Part shown: positions 31,915 through 40,560 of the stretch, piece after piece
How positions within the stretch are numbered: the stretch's first letter is position 1
How the letters are laid out: every line of letters starts with the position of its first letter
NCBI RefSeq assembly: GCF_015056685.1
Contig: NZ_SVFW01000014.1
Span: 1 to 64,000 of the forward strand
DNA: 64,000 nucleotides
Origin: Butyrivibrio sp.
GTDB lineage: Bacteria; Bacillota; Clostridia; Lachnospirales; Lachnospiraceae
Direction of reading: 5' to 3'
Position numbers and translations under genes: made by a program
Notes under the pieces: generated by a model
Database searches by the model: none
The model's input: the letters and a program-made list of their open reading frames with translations, nothing else
What the model was told of the DNA's origin: nothing

Positions 31915-33609
31915 TCACTCTACACTGTTGATCAGTGCAAATATCTCTTCTTTTATCTTCTTATTTGTCTCAAGGGCATTTTCTCTGCTGTCCCTGTTTG
32001 AATAGAAGTAGAATTTGATCTTAGGCTCTGTACCTGAAGGTCTGATTGCAAACCAAGAACCATTATCAAGGAAGAGTCTTATCGCATTCTGGGCTGGGAT
32101 ATCCTCATAGCCGTTAATATAATCGATAACTTTTTCTACCTTGGCTCCTGCAACTTCTGAAGGGATATTTTCCCTGAACCACTTCATCATGCGCTGAATA
32201 CGCTGCGCTCCCGGGATTCCTTCGAGAACAATGTTTGGTTCATCCTCTGCAAAGAAGCCATACTTCGCGTAGATTTCCTGAAGTACATCCCAGAGTGTCT
32301 TGCCCTGTTTTCTATAGTAAGCTGCTGCCTCAGCAACAAGCATACCTGCTGAAATTCCATCCTTATCACGGATATCCTCGCATACCGCATAGCCAACTGA
32401 CTCTTCGTAGCCAAAAAGATATGTGTATCCATTCTCATGAAGATAAGGAATCTTACCGCAGATGTTCTTAAATCCTGTAAGAGTTTCAAACATCTCAACT
32501 CCATAGGCCTTAGCCATGATTGTTGAAAGAGTTGATGTAACGATGGACTTAACCATAGCTCCCTTAGCAGGAAGTGTTCCGGCGTCCTTTCTTCCCTCAA
32601 GAACATAATTAACAAGAATATATCCTGTCTGATTGCCGTTAAGAGGAATATATTCTCCCTTATCATTTCTGATCTCGATAGCAAATCTGTCTGAATCAGG
32701 GTCAGTTGCCATTAAAAGCTCTGCTCCAAACTCTTTTCCATACTGCTCAGAAAGTTTAAACGCCTTAGGATCCTCAGGGTTAGGGTATCCAACTGTTGTG
32801 AAATCAGGATCTGGATTTTCCTGTTCAGGAACTATCTTCCAATTGTTAAATCCCCTGTCTGTAAGCATCTGTCTGAATGGAATAGAACCACATCCGTTAA
32901 GTGGTGTGTATACAAGAGGAATCGAAAGATCAAGTTCATCACCTTCGTGAATAGCCATACCTTCAATCTTGTCCAGGTATTCTCTATCATACTTCTCATC
33001 AAGAATTGTGATCTTACCCTCTTTTACAAACTGATCAAAATCACCTTTTTTGATGCCGTTCCACATATCTACAGCTTCGATCTTCTCTGTCATACCGTCT
33101 GCAATTTCAGATGAAACCTGACATCCATCATCCCAGTATGCCTTGTATCCGTTGTACTCTCTAGGATTGTGAGAAGCTGTAATGTTTATACCTGATACAG
33201 TACCAAGTCTTCTTATCATAAATGCAAGCTCAGGAGTAGGTCTAAGGTCAGGGAATGTATAAACCTTAATTCCGTTAGCAGCAAAGATGCTGGCTGCAAG
33301 CCTTGAAAACTCCTTTGAAAAATGTCTTGGATCATGGGCAATAACTACACCCTTTTCCATGTTTTCTTTGCCTGAAGCCACGATATAATCGGCTACACCC
33401 TGAGTTGCCTTACCAACTGTGTAGAAATTCATTCTGTTGGTACCAGCTCCGACCTTTCCACGAAGACCTGCTGTACCAAAGGCCAGATTCTGAAAGAATC
33501 TCTCCTCAATCTCAGTGTCATTGTCCTTTATCTCTATAAGTTCTGCTCTGAGCGGATCACTCTCAGGCAACTTTTCAAGCCATTCGTTATATCTTTCTTT
33601 GTAATCCAT
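31915..33609 (-). CDS. pgcA: Phosphoglucomutase/phosphomannomutase (PgcA type)
   Basis: The 564-residue protein has the alpha-D-phosphohexomutase layout: GTAGLRGKVGAGTNRMN near residue 50, the phosphoserine loop ITASHNPREYNGYKAYW near 140, the metal loop LMATDPDSDRFAIE near 305, the sugar loop GYEESVGYAVCEDIRDKDG near 400 and the phosphate loop RPSGTEPKIKFYFY near 520. It interconverts glucose 1- and 6-phosphate for surface glycan synthesis and sugar use. The length matches Bacillus PgcA rather than the shorter GlmM. AGGAGG precedes the ATG. Confidence 0.92.
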   Translation of the reverse strand: MDYKERYNEWLEKLPESDPLRAELIEIKDNDTEIEERFFQNLAFGTAGLRGKVGAGTNRMNFYTVGKATQGVADYIVASGKENMEKGVVIAHDPRHFSKEFSRLAASIFAANGIKVYTFPDLRPTPELAFMIRRLGTVSGINITASHNPREYNGYKAYWDDGCQVSSEIADGMTEKIEAVDMWNGIKKGDFDQFVKEGKITILDEKYDREYLDKIEGMAIHEGDELDLSIPLVYTPLNGCGSIPFRQMLTDRGFNNWKIVPEQENPDPDFTTVGYPNPEDPKAFKLSEQYGKEFGAELLMATDPDSDRFAIEIRNDKGEYIPLNGNQTGYILVNYVLEGRKDAGTLPAKGAMVKSIVTSTLSTIMAKAYGVEMFETLTGFKNICGKIPYLHENGYTYLFGYEESVGYAVCEDIRDKDGISAGMLVAEAAAYYRKQGKTLWDVLQEIYAKYGFFAEDEPNIVLEGIPGAQRIQRMMKWFRENIPSEVAGAKVEKVIDYINGYEDIPAQNAIRLFLDNGSWFAIRPSGTEPKIKFYFYSNRDSRENALETNKKIKEEIFALINSVE

Positions 33610-33693
33610 ATTTACCTCCTATGATAAAAAAATTAACATATACTATTATGGCAAAAATGTCAAAAAAATAACTTTGCTCTGCTTTATATTTTA

Positions 33694-35010
33694 TCATTTT
33701 TTCAATGGAATCAAAATTCTAAGTTCAAACCATCCATTCTCAGCCTTGATGGTGGTACTGCCGTCATATTTCAGGACAGTTTCTTTTATACCCTTTATTC
33801 CAAAACCGTGATATTCCTTATTCTTTTTAGTTGTCTTTGGAATTCCGTTTACCATTTTGATCTCACCCTCATAGCAATTGCTGATAAGGATGTGAGCAAA
33901 ACCCTTTTGACCGGAGATCACCACATGGATAAGTCTTTTTTCTTTGTCGTTGATCTTCTTGACACTTTCAATCGCATTGTCTATAGCATTTCCAAAAATA
34001 GTGCTTATATCAATTTCATCAATATGCTCAAGAAGCTTACCATCAGCAACTATAGAAAGTTGAATACTATTCTTTTGACAGATAAGGGCCTTAGTTGTAA
34101 GTATGATGTCTAAAACCTCATTGCCGGTTTTGTTCTGGGCTTCGTAGCTTTTTATCTCTTCTTCCATCTTATCGAGATAAGCATTTCTTTTGTCCGGGTC
34201 AGACTGCGCACGCAGCACCGCTATCTGATGCTTTAAGTCATGATATTTCTGATTTACTACTTCTATGCTTTCTTTTCCTATGCGGTAGTTGTTGTACTGC
34301 ATCTTGAGCATATTTCTCATAGCTATACTCTGTTTCTCCGCATAAAGTTCCCGCTGCTGATAATGATATGCTGTCTGAATAGCCACTCCCGCAAGATAAA
34401 CAAAAGTCCTTACATTAAACTGATCTGCCTGGGAGCTGCCGCCGAATGGGGATCTAATGTCAGCATAGCTAATAGATGACAAGATATAGATAAAATAAGC
34501 GACAAGCACACTTATTACAGCTTCCATTGGACTTATCCTGACCAGGGAGCCTTCATCAAAGTCACTTTTATCCATGAAAAAAAATATCCCATAGATGATG
34601 ATATAGTCACAGATCATTATCAGGATCATCTTCCAAAATGCATTCAGATTACTGTTTTGTTCAGACATAAAGCTGTACAATTGCCAAAAAAATGATGCTG
34701 AAAAACCCGCCAGCAAAAAAGCTCTCGAGCAGTAGTAAAGCGAATTGTAAACTCCTGAACTACTCAGCAAAAGCATAAAGCCAAACATCATGACTGCCGA
34801 AATAGCCATAAACACATTGAACAAAATCCCATCTTTTCCACCTGTAAGATGCATATACAACACTATTACAGGCAAAAAGAGTCCGCACAAAGCTACATGT
34901 TTTTTTAATTCAAATCTATGCTGCATATGCTGCAAAAACAGCACGCATGCGCACCAGTCCGCAACCGCAGTGCATATTCGCGGGATATTCCCGCCTAGAT
35001 CAATCCCCAT
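33694..35010 (-). CDS. GHKL-type sensor histidine kinase (Agr-like)
   Basis: The 438-residue protein has about six or seven membrane segments in residues 10-215, a short coiled coil, and a kinase core with the phospho-acceptor His257 in QKYHDLKHQI. The GHKL ATPase domain shows the N-box FGNAIDNAIES (339-349) and HGFGIKGIK (401-409). This architecture is that of AgrC-like peptide sensors. It starts two bases after the LytTR regulator stop, with AGAGG upstream. No AgrB/AgrD pair is seen nearby, so the signal is unknown. Confidence 0.88.
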   Translation of the reverse strand: MGIDLGGNIPRICTAVADWCACVLFLQHMQHRFELKKHVALCGLFLPVIVLYMHLTGGKDGILFNVFMAISAVMMFGFMLLLSSSGVYNSLYYCSRAFLLAGFSASFFWQLYSFMSEQNSNLNAFWKMILIMICDYIIIYGIFFFMDKSDFDEGSLVRISPMEAVISVLVAYFIYILSSISYADIRSPFGGSSQADQFNVRTFVYLAGVAIQTAYHYQQRELYAEKQSIAMRNMLKMQYNNYRIGKESIEVVNQKYHDLKHQIAVLRAQSDPDKRNAYLDKMEEEIKSYEAQNKTGNEVLDIILTTKALICQKNSIQLSIVADGKLLEHIDEIDISTIFGNAIDNAIESVKKINDKEKRLIHVVISGQKGFAHILISNCYEGEIKMVNGIPKTTKKNKEYHGFGIKGIKETVLKYDGSTTIKAENGWFELRILIPLKK

Positions 35011-35012
35011 AA

Positions 35013-35741
35013 TTAACCTCTGACTTCACTCATATAATTATTCAGTGCATCAACAAATGCTCGTTTTTGGCTCTTGCTGACAGGAATTCTCTTTCCATCC
35101 ACGATAACATCCATTCCATCAATTTCATCCACGTACTCCAGATTCACCATGAATCCCTGACTGCACCTAAATAGCATCTTGTTTTCCAGCTTACTCTCAA
35201 TCTTTTTCATTGAAGAGGTTATTCTAAAATTCTCCATTCCTTCTTTCAGATGAAAAACAAGTTCCCTTCCCTCGACCTCAATATATACAAGGTTGTATAG
35301 ATCGATCTTGTATGCATAGCCATTTCCTGACAAAAAGATATATTTGTGCTCCCGCTCCTTCATCCTGCCTATCGCCCTGTCGATCGTCTGTGAAAAAGGA
35401 AAATAATTGACCGGCTTTAATACATAATCCAGTGCATCAACCTCGTAGCCTGATATGGCATATTGCGGCGCATTGGTAATAAATATGATCACAACTTTTC
35501 TATCGTACTGTCTTATTATTCGGGCGGTTTCCATTCCGTCCATAAATTTCATCTCGACGTCCAATAAGATAAGGTCAAAACCTGAACTTGTCTTACCGGA
35601 AAGCTCCGTAGTCAGGTCACTTCCATCGGTATATTCCGTAATAAGAAGCCTGTTTCCTGATTCTGCCTCATATTTTTTCAGATACTCCAAAAGAAGCTCT
35701 CTGTATTTTTTATCATCATCAACTACTGCTACGCTTATCAA
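35013..35741 (-). CDS. LytTR-family response regulator
   Basis: The 242-residue protein has a receiver domain with DDD at 8-10, phospho-acceptor Asp61 in LILLDVEMKFMDGM and Lys at the LKPVNYFPF switch region, followed by a LytTR DNA-binding domain (FLSGNGYAYKIDLYNLVYIEVEGREL and CSQGFMVNLEYVDEI split across 150-215). I choose the TTG at 35741 because GGAGG lies five bases before it and the protein then begins ISVAVVDDD, as relatives do. It forms an operon with the kinase and is divergent from the MBOAT operon, a likely target. Confidence 0.9.
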   Translation of the reverse strand: MISVAVVDDDKKYRELLLEYLKKYEAESGNRLLITEYTDGSDLTTELSGKTSSGFDLILLDVEMKFMDGMETARIIRQYDRKVVIIFITNAPQYAISGYEVDALDYVLKPVNYFPFSQTIDRAIGRMKEREHKYIFLSGNGYAYKIDLYNLVYIEVEGRELVFHLKEGMENFRITSSMKKIESKLENKMLFRCSQGFMVNLEYVDEIDGMDVIVDGKRIPVSKSQKRAFVDALNNYMSEVRG

Positions 35742-35815
35742 AACGACCTCCAAATAAGCTTATACTTGATATCACATGTTTAATCACACTCAGTTACCAT
35801 ATTATACGAATTTTA

Positions 35816-35844
35816 TTGACCATAGAAGTGATTTTTTAGATAAT
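35816..35844 (+). promoter_or_regulatory. Promoter of the MBOAT/SGNH operon placed for leaderless mRNA
   Basis: TTGACC (35816-35821) and GATAAT (35839-35844) are 17 bases apart. The ATG at 35851 lies seven bases after the -10, so transcription should begin at or within a base or two of the start codon. On the other strand a TATAAT at 35801-35806 lacks a good -35 and may be the two-component promoter, so the two promoters would overlap. Confidence 0.55.
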
Positions 35845-35850
35845 TGTCTC

Positions 35851-37644
35851 ATGAAAAGAAAAATATGGTTTGTAAATTTAATATCTCTAATGATCGTATT
35901 TCTTTTAGCGTCATGTACCTTCTCTGATAATGCTAAATCCACCGATTCTAAAGACAAGATAAAAATAATCATCGAAGATAATGAAGACCTTATATTATCT
36001 ACAAATTGTTTCGAGACAACCTATGATTCAGATCTTCACTTACAGCTTTTCCCCAAAGATGGCTACAAAATATCCGGATGCGACTACAGCGACTATGATA
36101 TCGAAAGATCAGACAACTACTATAATATAACACTTCACAATGTAAAATACTCCAGCGTAGTTTCTATATTTACATCTATTGCTCCTATCAAAGCAAGCTA
36201 TTGTCTTGATTCCTATTCTTTTACCGACTATCCCGATGATAGTCATATAAAGATAAACACCTGTAAATATGAAGATTCTTTTACCAAAGACGGCTACACC
36301 TTATATGCCTGGAGCACATCAAGAGAGGGCCGCGAGAATGATATAAGTCTCGGAAGCCGCATAAATAAAGAAATCCTGAGCTCATCCATCCTGTATGGAC
36401 AATGGGCAAAGTGGACTGATCCTTTGCTATTTGAATATGAACTCCAGGGCGACAATGCACTGATAACAGGTTTTAAGGGTGAGGCAAAAGAGCTTGTTAT
36501 ACCGAGCAAGATAGCTGGAAAAGTCGTTACAAAGATAGCTGAGAATTCCTTTAAGAATCTGGATATCAAAAAAGTAATCCTTCCACCTACCATAAAAGAT
36601 ATAGAAAATGGCGCATTTTGTGATTGTCAGTTGGAAGAAGTGATTCTCTTTGACAATATTGAAAAAATATCCGACTACTCATTTAAGGACTGTAATAGCA
36701 TTAAAACTCTCAGGATAAATGCTGCTTCAGCTCCAGTCTATGCCGGAACTTATTACGCAACCTTCCCTGATAAAATGGATTACCTTCAGTCGCTTTCAAG
36801 TGACTATCCAAACATGAAAAAGCTGGTTCTTTTTTCAGGCTCCTCTACTCGATTTGGCTATGACTCTCTCATGCTTGAAAGTGCTCTGCCAGAATACAAG
36901 GTCGCAAATATGGGCGTCTTTGCTTATACCAACGCTCTCCCACAGCTTGACCTTATTTTGCAGTATATGAATTCAGGGGACATTCTTCTTGATTCACCGG
37001 AATTTGACGCATCAAAAAGGCAGTTTTGCGTCACGAATAAATTTGATGACAAGTTCTTTAACCTGATTGAAGAGGACTATTCACTTATAGAAAAGCTCGA
37101 TCTTAGGGATTATACCGGAGTCTTTTCCGCATTTGGCCAGTACCTTTCAAACAGGCACGGGATTGAGGAAAAAAGCTATGACCTCTCTCCCTCAGACTAT
37201 GACGAGAACTTTAATCCTATTGCGGAAAAGAGCTACAACCTTCAGGGAGATTATTGTCTGTACAGGCCAAATGCAGCAGATGACACCCCGGTTTACGACC
37301 TCCCCGTGGATTACACCATTGATGCTTTTCCAAGGGAGTATATCAGTTCCTTAAATAGTGAGGCTTCAAAGTTCACTAAAAAAGGCATCTTATTCTTTTT
37401 TACCTATGCTCCCAGAAATGAAAGTGCCATTTCCGATTCCAGCACCCCTGATAAGCGAAAAGAGCTGGATGAATACTTTAGAGAGACACTAGAAATACCG
37501 GTTATTTCAGATATAGCAGATTCCTTATTCAGAGGGAAATACCTATTTGAAACTGACAACCATCTCTCTACAGAAGGCGTAAAAATACGAACTCAGAATA
37601 TCATTAACGATCTTAATAAAGCTCTTAACAAGGAAGGCGATTAA
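35851..37644 (+). CDS. SGNH-like lipoprotein with InlB-type and BspA-type repeats
   Basis: The 597-residue protein starts with a signal peptide and lipobox LLASC (Cys22). Residues about 145-187 match an InlB B-repeat/Flg_new unit (DGYTLYAWSTSREG ... LYGQW). Residues about 200-295 match BspA-like LRR_5 repeats (LVIPSKIAGKVVTKIAENSF, VILPPTIKDIENGAF). From 320 on lies an SGNH-hydrolase-like domain: FSGSSTRFG (Ser near 331), VANMGVF, and TDNHLSTEG with Asp569 and His571. I prefer the ATG at 35851 over 35776 because it gives the lipobox. No ribosome site is visible, which fits a leaderless mRNA. With the MBOAT next door it probably moves or removes acyl groups on a surface polymer. Confidence 0.75.
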   Translation: MKRKIWFVNLISLMIVFLLASCTFSDNAKSTDSKDKIKIIIEDNEDLILSTNCFETTYDSDLHLQLFPKDGYKISGCDYSDYDIERSDNYYNITLHNVKYSSVVSIFTSIAPIKASYCLDSYSFTDYPDDSHIKINTCKYEDSFTKDGYTLYAWSTSREGRENDISLGSRINKEILSSSILYGQWAKWTDPLLFEYELQGDNALITGFKGEAKELVIPSKIAGKVVTKIAENSFKNLDIKKVILPPTIKDIENGAFCDCQLEEVILFDNIEKISDYSFKDCNSIKTLRINAASAPVYAGTYYATFPDKMDYLQSLSSDYPNMKKLVLFSGSSTRFGYDSLMLESALPEYKVANMGVFAYTNALPQLDLILQYMNSGDILLDSPEFDASKRQFCVTNKFDDKFFNLIEEDYSLIEKLDLRDYTGVFSAFGQYLSNRHGIEEKSYDLSPSDYDENFNPIAEKSYNLQGDYCLYRPNAADDTPVYDLPVDYTIDAFPREYISSLNSEASKFTKKGILFFFTYAPRNESAISDSSTPDKRKELDEYFRETLEIPVISDIADSLFRGKYLFETDNHLSTEGVKIRTQNIINDLNKALNKEGD

Positions 37645-37645
37645 A

Positions 37646-37816
37646 ATGTTTAAAGCACTGCTTCTTTTCATAATTCCTATACTTATCCTTTTTATGTTAT
37701 TTAAGGGCTTCTCCTACCTGAAAATAGCTCTGGTTTTGATGAACATAATGCTGATACTTGCGGCAATACATCTGGTGATATCTGCAAAAACTGGTGATAA
37801 AGGACGGAATATGTAA
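37646..37816 (+). CDS. 56-residue hydrophobic membrane protein
   Basis: This short gene runs from the ATG at 37646 to a TAA at 37814 and encodes two hydrophobic segments (ALLLFIIPILILFMLF and IALVLMNIMLILAAIHLVIS) with a polar tail. AAGGAAGG lies eight bases before the start, inside the end of the lipoprotein gene, and the MBOAT start follows its stop by one base. Its place and size recall DltX, the small partner encoded beside the MBOAT protein DltB, but the DltX C-terminal motif is not evident. It is likely a partner of the MBOAT; this is inferred. Confidence 0.6.
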   Translation: MFKALLLFIIPILILFMLFKGFSYLKIALVLMNIMLILAAIHLVISAKTGDKGRNM

Positions 37817-37817
37817 G

Positions 37818-39164
37818 ATGAATTTCCTATCTCTGTGTTTTTTAGGAGCCATGCCGCTTCTATTTATCTCATATAACCACATACCTGTCAGGTTTCGCGC
37901 CTTTCTCCTTCTTGTTGCAAGCTGGGGATTTTATCTCTATGGAAGCCCTGAGTCTTTTTGGATTCTTTTACTTGTAACGCTTATTTCTTATATCTTTGGA
38001 AAAGAGCTTGAAAAGAAAAAGTCAGTTTTCTTACTTACAACAGGCATAACTTTAATACTCTCATTTTTAGTTGTATTCAAATACCTTGGACTGAGGCTTT
38101 CTCTGCCTGTAGGTATTTCCTTTTATACATTTCAGACGATCTCATATCTGATCGATGTTTACAGACAAGACTCCCACGCTGAAAAAGACCTGCTTAAATA
38201 CGCTCTTTTTGTTTCATTTTTCCCTCAGCTTGTTGCAGGTCCTATTGAGCGCCCGGGAAAACTTATTCCACAGCTAAAGTCCTGCGAAAAAGCATCATCA
38301 TCTCAGATAAAGGATGGTCTAACACTTCTCTGCCTTGGATATTTTAATAAGGTAGCAATAGCAGATTTTTTTGCACCACTTGTTGATGCAGTATTTGATA
38401 ATCCAGACCTTGCCTCCGGCCCATCAGTTTTATTTGCATCGATTCTTTTTTCATTGCAGATCTTTGCTGACTTTTCCGGTTACAGCGACATTGCAAGGGG
38501 AAGTGCCAAACTATTCGGTATAGAACTTAGCCTAAACTTTAATCACCCTTATTTGTCAGACTCTCTGCGAGATTTTTGGAAAAGATGGCACATGACCCTC
38601 ACAAGATGGCTTACGGACTACATATACATTCCTCTTGGCGGCAACAGAAAAGGTCAAATGCGCCTGGTACTTAATACTCTCATAGTTTTTATAGTCAGCG
38701 GCATATGGCATGGCGTGGGGCTTAAATTCATTTTGTGGGGACTTGGTCATGGACTTATTGTTTTGCTTGAAGACATTGCCACTGTTAAGAGATTTAGGGG
38801 CAGATTACCAAGAATCCTAAGAATCATCGTCAATTTTCTGATTGTAAATTTCCTGTGGATATTCTTTAGGGCAAAAAGCATGACCGTTGCAGCAAGTTTG
38901 ATAATGCAGCTTCCGCGTAACTGGTCAAATGCTCTTGATAATATCAGAGACACTTACTATATGGCAGGAATTCCTTTTGATGTCGGTATCCTGTTTACAA
39001 TTACCGGAGTTTTATCATTATATCTTTTGCCAAAATACCTTGAGAACAAAAAGATCATCGGTAAAGCTGCAGTTATTATCATAATGGCCATGGCTGTAAT
39101 ATTTACTAGAATGTATCAGCTAGAATCCGGCATAGAAAATGCGTTTATTTACTTTAGATTTTAA
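37818..39164 (+). CDS. MBOAT O-acyltransferase (DltB/AlgI type)
   Basis: The 448-residue protein has about 11 membrane segments and the MBOAT signatures: GPIERPGKLIPQL (141-153), FADFSGYSDIARGSAKLFG (216-234), FWKRWHMTLTRWL (253-265), IPLGGNRKG (271-279) and the catalytic His298 in SGIWHGVG. Members carry acyl groups across the membrane to exported polymers, with an SGNH partner finishing transfer, as in alginate, teichoic acid and peptidoglycan systems. The ATG at 37818 begins one base after the small-protein stop. It is flanked by two SGNH-like genes. The acceptor polymer is unknown. Confidence 0.92.
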   Translation: MNFLSLCFLGAMPLLFISYNHIPVRFRAFLLLVASWGFYLYGSPESFWILLLVTLISYIFGKELEKKKSVFLLTTGITLILSFLVVFKYLGLRLSLPVGISFYTFQTISYLIDVYRQDSHAEKDLLKYALFVSFFPQLVAGPIERPGKLIPQLKSCEKASSSQIKDGLTLLCLGYFNKVAIADFFAPLVDAVFDNPDLASGPSVLFASILFSLQIFADFSGYSDIARGSAKLFGIELSLNFNHPYLSDSLRDFWKRWHMTLTRWLTDYIYIPLGGNRKGQMRLVLNTLIVFIVSGIWHGVGLKFILWGLGHGLIVLLEDIATVKRFRGRLPRILRIIVNFLIVNFLWIFFRAKSMTVAASLIMQLPRNWSNALDNIRDTYYMAGIPFDVGILFTITGVLSLYLLPKYLENKKIIGKAAVIIIMAMAVIFTRMYQLESGIENAFIYFRF

Positions 39165-39176
39165 AAGGTGTTTTAT

Positions 39177-40472
39177 ATGAAAAAGAAACTATTTTACCTT
39201 TGGGCATTACTCCTAGTCCCTATCGTTTTACTGCTATCAGTGTTTTGCCTTCCCTCCCAATATGAAAAGAGCTACATGGGCGAACTGAAATACAAATATA
39301 ACCGTTTAAAAAACACTGATGGAAAAAGGATCATCATTGTTGGCGGAAGTGGAATGGCATTTGATGTAGACAGTAGTTTGATAAAAGAGAACTTTCCTGA
39401 ATATGAAGTGGTAAATCTAGGTATGTATGCTGCTCTTGGAACAGCTTCTGTCCTTGATATGGCAATTTCCTACTGCCATGCTGGAGATATTATTATTTAT
39501 GCCCCGGAGCAAAACACCCAGCCATTATCAATGTATCTCGGCAGTGACTTTGCCTGGCAGGCTCTTGACGGTGCTTATTACATGCTCCCATTCTTTATGA
39601 TGTCAGAAAAGAATATATCCCTAATGGCAGCTGCATTTCCAAGATTTGCAGTACAAAAACTTAAGCTTTTTGTGACAAATTCAGCCCCCGACCCTGATTC
39701 AGTTTATAGAAAATCTGCATTCAATGAGTATGGGGATATTGCTGATGATCTCCCACAGAACACCATGCTAAATGGCTTTGATGAAAACACTGCTGTTTCC
39801 TATGATACTTCAGTTATACCTGCCGATTATGTTTCATACCTCAATGAATGTGATAAAAAAGCTACGCAAAAAGGTTCTACTCTTCTTTTTACTTACTGCC
39901 CTGCAAATAAAGCTGCAGTTGTAGGCGCTAAAGAATCTGACTTTGAAAATGCTATTGATGGCTATGACCTTTTTCTCAGAAATACTCTTGCTATTGAAGT
40001 TATAGGGAACCCTTATGACAGCATCATGGATAAGGAATGGTTCTACGATACAAACTTCCATCTAAACAGCAACGGAAAGAAGCTCTATACAAGGCAGTTT
40101 ATAAGGAATCTCAAAGCCTATCTGTCAGACTCATCTGTAACAGCCATAGATATTCCGGATAAGCCATCTCTCTTATACGCAACCGATACAGAAAAAAGAG
40201 TCCTTTTAGCCGGCACCTACTCCGGTAACACCACAATCACTTCCATCACAGTAGGCGATGACATATCTATGATTGAGGACTACGCCTTTAAAGGCTGCGC
40301 ATCGCTTAAAGAAATTCATATAAAAAATACTGTCCCATCTTCACTCCGGATAGGACAGCACCTTTTAGATGGCACTGATGCCAATATTTATGTTCCCGCA
40401 GAAGCTCTGTCTCTCTACAAAACCGACTACCGCTTTTCAGTCTACTCATCCAGAATTTATGCTGAAAAGTAG
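39177..40472 (+). CDS. SGNH-like membrane-anchored protein with C-terminal LRR_5-like region
   Basis: The 431-residue protein begins with an uncleaved-looking membrane segment (FYLWALLLVPIVLLLSVFCL). The SGNH-like domain has IIIVGGSGMAFDV (Ser58), VVNLGMYAALG (Asn80 region) and FYDTNFHLNSNG, with Asp291 and His295 as the likely catalytic pair. Residues about 340-415 resemble a BspA-type LRR_5 cap (IEDYAFKGCASLKEIHIKN, then IYVPAEALSLYK). AAAGG precedes the ATG at 39177. It follows the MBOAT by 12 bases. The domain order is the reverse of that in the lipoprotein at the operon's start. It probably completes O-acyl transfer outside the membrane. Confidence 0.78.
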   Translation: MKKKLFYLWALLLVPIVLLLSVFCLPSQYEKSYMGELKYKYNRLKNTDGKRIIIVGGSGMAFDVDSSLIKENFPEYEVVNLGMYAALGTASVLDMAISYCHAGDIIIYAPEQNTQPLSMYLGSDFAWQALDGAYYMLPFFMMSEKNISLMAAAFPRFAVQKLKLFVTNSAPDPDSVYRKSAFNEYGDIADDLPQNTMLNGFDENTAVSYDTSVIPADYVSYLNECDKKATQKGSTLLFTYCPANKAAVVGAKESDFENAIDGYDLFLRNTLAIEVIGNPYDSIMDKEWFYDTNFHLNSNGKKLYTRQFIRNLKAYLSDSSVTAIDIPDKPSLLYATDTEKRVLLAGTYSGNTTITSITVGDDISMIEDYAFKGCASLKEIHIKNTVPSSLRIGQHLLDGTDANIYVPAEALSLYKTDYRFSVYSSRIYAEK

Positions 40473-40503
40473 TAGCGGGCGCAGTCAAAATTTTGAACAC
40501 TAA

Positions 40504-40558
40504 AAAACTCCCTATAATGGTTAGTTCTCTTAAGAGTCTTACCATTATAGAGAGTTTT
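40504..40558. terminator. Bidirectional terminator between convergent operons
   Basis: An 18-bp stem with one mismatch (40504-40521 with 40541-40558) has T-runs on both strands: TTTT in plus and TTTTTT in minus orientation. It separates the plus-strand MBOAT operon from the minus-strand glycosidase operon. Confidence 0.88.
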
Positions 40559-40560
40559 CA

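Noticed and set aside
33694..35741. A complete agr quorum-sensing locus
   Set aside because: No AgrB-like protease or AgrD-like peptide frame could be found near the kinase and regulator.
35776..35850. Upstream ATG at 35776 as start of the SGNH lipoprotein
   Set aside because: It would add 25 polar residues before the signal peptide and has no ribosome site; the start at 35851 gives a proper lipobox.
37646..37816. Naming the 56-residue protein DltX
   Set aside because: Size and position fit, but the DltX C-terminal motif is not visible and dltA/dltC are absent, so I leave it unnamed.
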